Of a DNA stretch of 48,004 nt, positions 46,538 to 48,004 are shown piece after piece. Under the pieces are notes generated by a model. The model was not told the origin of the DNA. It saw only the letters and a program-made list of their open reading frames with translations, and did not search any database. The DNA comes from DSOS01 sp035286585 (GTDB taxonomy: Bacteria > Chloroflexota > Anaerolineae > Anaerolineales > UBA4823): the NCBI GenBank assembly GCA_035286585.1, contig DATEDC010000009.1, positions 1-48,004 of the forward strand. Reading direction: 5' to 3'. Position numbers and translations under genes: made by a program. The first letter of the stretch is position 1, and each line of letters opens with the position of its first letter.

Positions 46538-47251
46538 ATGAGTGAGGCTGATACCCGGCTGGCTAATAAGAGAAAAACGCAGCCGAGAATCACGATCGAG
46601 CCTTCCATCCTGGCAGCCGATTACGCCCGCCTGGGAGAGCAGGCGCGGGAGGCCGAGTCCGCCGGGGCGCAGGCCATCCAGATCGACATCATGGACGGGC
46701 ATTTCGTGCCCAACATCACCTTTGGCTGGGGTTTGATCCGGGCGCTGCGCCCGCTGGTCAGGCTCACCCTCGACGCCCACCTGATGATCCTGCGGCCGGA
46801 GCGCTACCTGGCCGAATTCGCCGCCGCGGGCGCGAACCGCATCATCGTCCACCAGGAGACCTGCCCGCACCTGCACCGCACGCTCGCTTCGATCCGCCAG
46901 TTGGGGGTTCAAGCCGGCGTCGCCCTCAACCCGGGCACCCCGCTCGACCTCCTGGAGGAAGTTCTCGAGCTGGCCGACCTGATCCAGGTCATGACCGTCA
47001 ACCCCGGCTTCGGCGGCCAGGCGTTCATTCACAGCCAGCTCGCGAAGATTCGCCGCCTGCGCCAGAAATTGGATGAGCGCGGCCTGGAAACCCCCATCGC
47101 CGTGGATGGCGGGGTGGACCTGACCACCGCCCCCCTGGCCGTCCAGGCCGGCGCCACCGTGCTGGTGGCCGGCTCCAGCGTTTACAACCGGGAGCGATCT
47201 GTAGCAGAAAATCTGGCGGCGCTGTATGCCAGTGTGGAGAGGGGAGAGTGA
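46538..47251 (+). CDS. rpe: Ribulose-phosphate 3-epimerase
   Basis: A 237-residue TIM-barrel enzyme: EPSILAADYARLGEQ, IQIDIMDGHFVPNITFG (metal and catalytic H/D), LTLDAHLMI, IIVHQETCPH, GVALNPGTPLDLLEEVL, VMTVNPGFGGQAFI, PIAVDGGVDL (catalytic D) and VLVAGSSVYN. It interconverts ribulose 5-phosphate and xylulose 5-phosphate. It has about 15 extra residues before the barrel start (MSEADTRLANKRKTQPR). AAGGATGG before the ATG supports this start. It follows tal in the same direction, forming a pentose phosphate pair. Confidence 0.96.
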   Translation: MSEADTRLANKRKTQPRITIEPSILAADYARLGEQAREAESAGAQAIQIDIMDGHFVPNITFGWGLIRALRPLVRLTLDAHLMILRPERYLAEFAAAGANRIIVHQETCPHLHRTLASIRQLGVQAGVALNPGTPLDLLEEVLELADLIQVMTVNPGFGGQAFIHSQLAKIRRLRQKLDERGLETPIAVDGGVDLTTAPLAVQAGATVLVAGSSVYNRERSVAENLAALYASVERGE

Positions 47252-47297
47252 GCGGCAGGAAGCGGACCGAAGCCATCCGCTAAGGCTCGCTCGCTGA

Positions 47298-48004
47298 TCA
47301 CTCCTCCCCCAGCTCCTCATAAATGCTGGCGAACTGCTCCAGCGCGGCCCCCAGCTCCTCCACAATCTCGCCCGCCAGCACGTCCGGGTCGGGTAGGTTG
47401 GCGGAGTCTTCTAACGTCTCATCTCGCAGCCAGAAGATGTCCAGGTTGACCTTGTCGCGCGCCATCAGCTCGTCGTAGGTAAAGGCGCGCCAGCGCCCAT
47501 CCGGATGATTCTCCGACCAGGTAGGCCGGCGGTCGTAACGGTTCTCGGGATGGTAACAGGCGACGAACTCGTCCAGGTCCTGGCGGGTGAGCTGGTTGGT
47601 CTTGAGAGTGAAGTTCTTGTTGGTGCGCAGGTCGTAAATCCATAGCGTCTTCGTCCACGGCGCCTCGCTGGCTGGCTTTCGGTCGAAGAACAGCACGTTC
47701 GCCTTGACACCCTGGGCGTAAAAGATGCCGGTCGGCAGGCGCAGGATCGTATGAAGATTGCATTTGTTCATGAGGTCTACACGAACCTTTTGGCCGTCAC
47801 CTTCCTGGAACAGAACATTATCAGGCAACACAACAGCAGCCCGGGACTTGCCATTAGGTCTTAAGGAGCGATAGATCACCTGCAGGAAGTTCAGTTGTTT
47901 GTTTGAGGATGGGAAGGTTAGGTCATCACGTGTAGGCCGCTCTCCGCCTTTCTTTGTGCCGAAGGGTGGATTGGTCAGGATTAGATCATAATCTTTAAAA
48001 GCCT
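47298..48004 (-). CDS. hsdM: Type I restriction-modification N6-adenine methylase HsdM, N-terminus cut
   Basis: The frame continues without a stop to the right window edge, so about 235 C-terminal residues are visible. At the edge is the catalytic motif DLILTNPPFGTKKGG (N-P-P-F), then LNFLQVIYRSLRPNGKSRAAVVLPD and the C-terminal HILRLPTGIFYAQGV-type region (here LHTILRLPTGIFYAQGV), LWIYDLRTNKNFTLK and the DIFWLRDETLED tail typical of HsdM. It methylates adenine in a type I system; the S and R subunits should lie downstream or upstream outside the window, but nothing related follows at its 3' end here. It is convergent with rpe. A GTG at 47879 is internal and not the true start. Confidence 0.93.
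   Translation of the reverse strand, partial: AFKDYDLILTNPPFGTKKGGERPTRDDLTFPSSNKQLNFLQVIYRSLRPNGKSRAAVVLPDNVLFQEGDGQKVRVDLMNKCNLHTILRLPTGIFYAQGVKANVLFFDRKPASEAPWTKTLWIYDLRTNKNFTLKTNQLTRQDLDEFVACYHPENRYDRRPTWSENHPDGRWRAFTYDELMARDKVNLDIFWLRDETLEDSANLPDPDVLAGEIVEELGAALEQFASIYEELGEE

Overview
The window looks like part of a Chloroflexota chromosome, most likely Anaerolineae. This rests on fairly high GC, Thr/Pro-rich linkers in surface proteins, small 23S-IVS-type (S23) four-helix-bundle genes between operon genes, and an FHA/PP2C membrane signalling cluster. No rRNA or tRNA gene was seen to confirm it. No gene-free stretch exceeds 300 bases; the longest is 28705-28962.

Bases 1-35511 are one large surface-polysaccharide locus, entirely on the minus strand, so transcription runs from high to low coordinates. 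It appears to be two transcription units in series. Unit A starts with gmd (35511) and runs down to about 17366: a GDP-mannose dehydratase, GT-C-type membrane proteins, a polyprenyl-phosphate-type GT2, five GT4/CgeB-type and one further GT2 glycosyltransferase, a Wzx-type flippase, a CapK-like adenylate-forming enzyme, a DUF362 protein and a UPF0104-type membrane protein. Unit B starts with a winged-helix regulator (17275) and runs off the left edge: an NDP-sugar epimerase, a GDP-fucose-synthase-like enzyme, the Wzm/Wzt ABC exporter, a KpsS/KpsC-like protein, methyltransferases, a kanamycin-nucleotidyltransferase-like protein, PseB-, RmlD-, NeuB/SpsE- and SpsF-like enzymes, glycosyltransferases and a GerMN-like lipoprotein. 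Both units start at a -10 box overlapped by the same 25-bp palindromic site (23 of 25 bases identical), suggesting that the regulator controls its own unit and the gmd unit.

The most unusual structure is in unit B. Two unrelated S23 genes (5275-5652 and 15311-15727) each fill an intergenic gap and are each bracketed by inverted arrays of a roughly 7-bp repeat. The repeat word differs between the two loci (GTGTCAR at one, GTTGAAG at the other). In RNA the arrays could pair, putting the S23 reading frame in a loop, like the 23S rRNA intervening sequences that carry this family.

Bases 35658-42080 form a signalling module: a multi-pass membrane protein, a VWA-like/FHA membrane protein, a canonical PP2C phosphatase with a membrane anchor, and a convergent protein with a degenerate PP2C-like domain. 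Next come a GNAT/CelD-type acyltransferase, an AmmeMemoRadiSam-type radical SAM enzyme, mobA, transaldolase, an apparent stub of glucose-6-phosphate isomerase, and ribulose-phosphate 3-epimerase. tal and rpe share a related leader containing short octamer repeats. The right edge cuts a type I restriction-modification methylase (HsdM).
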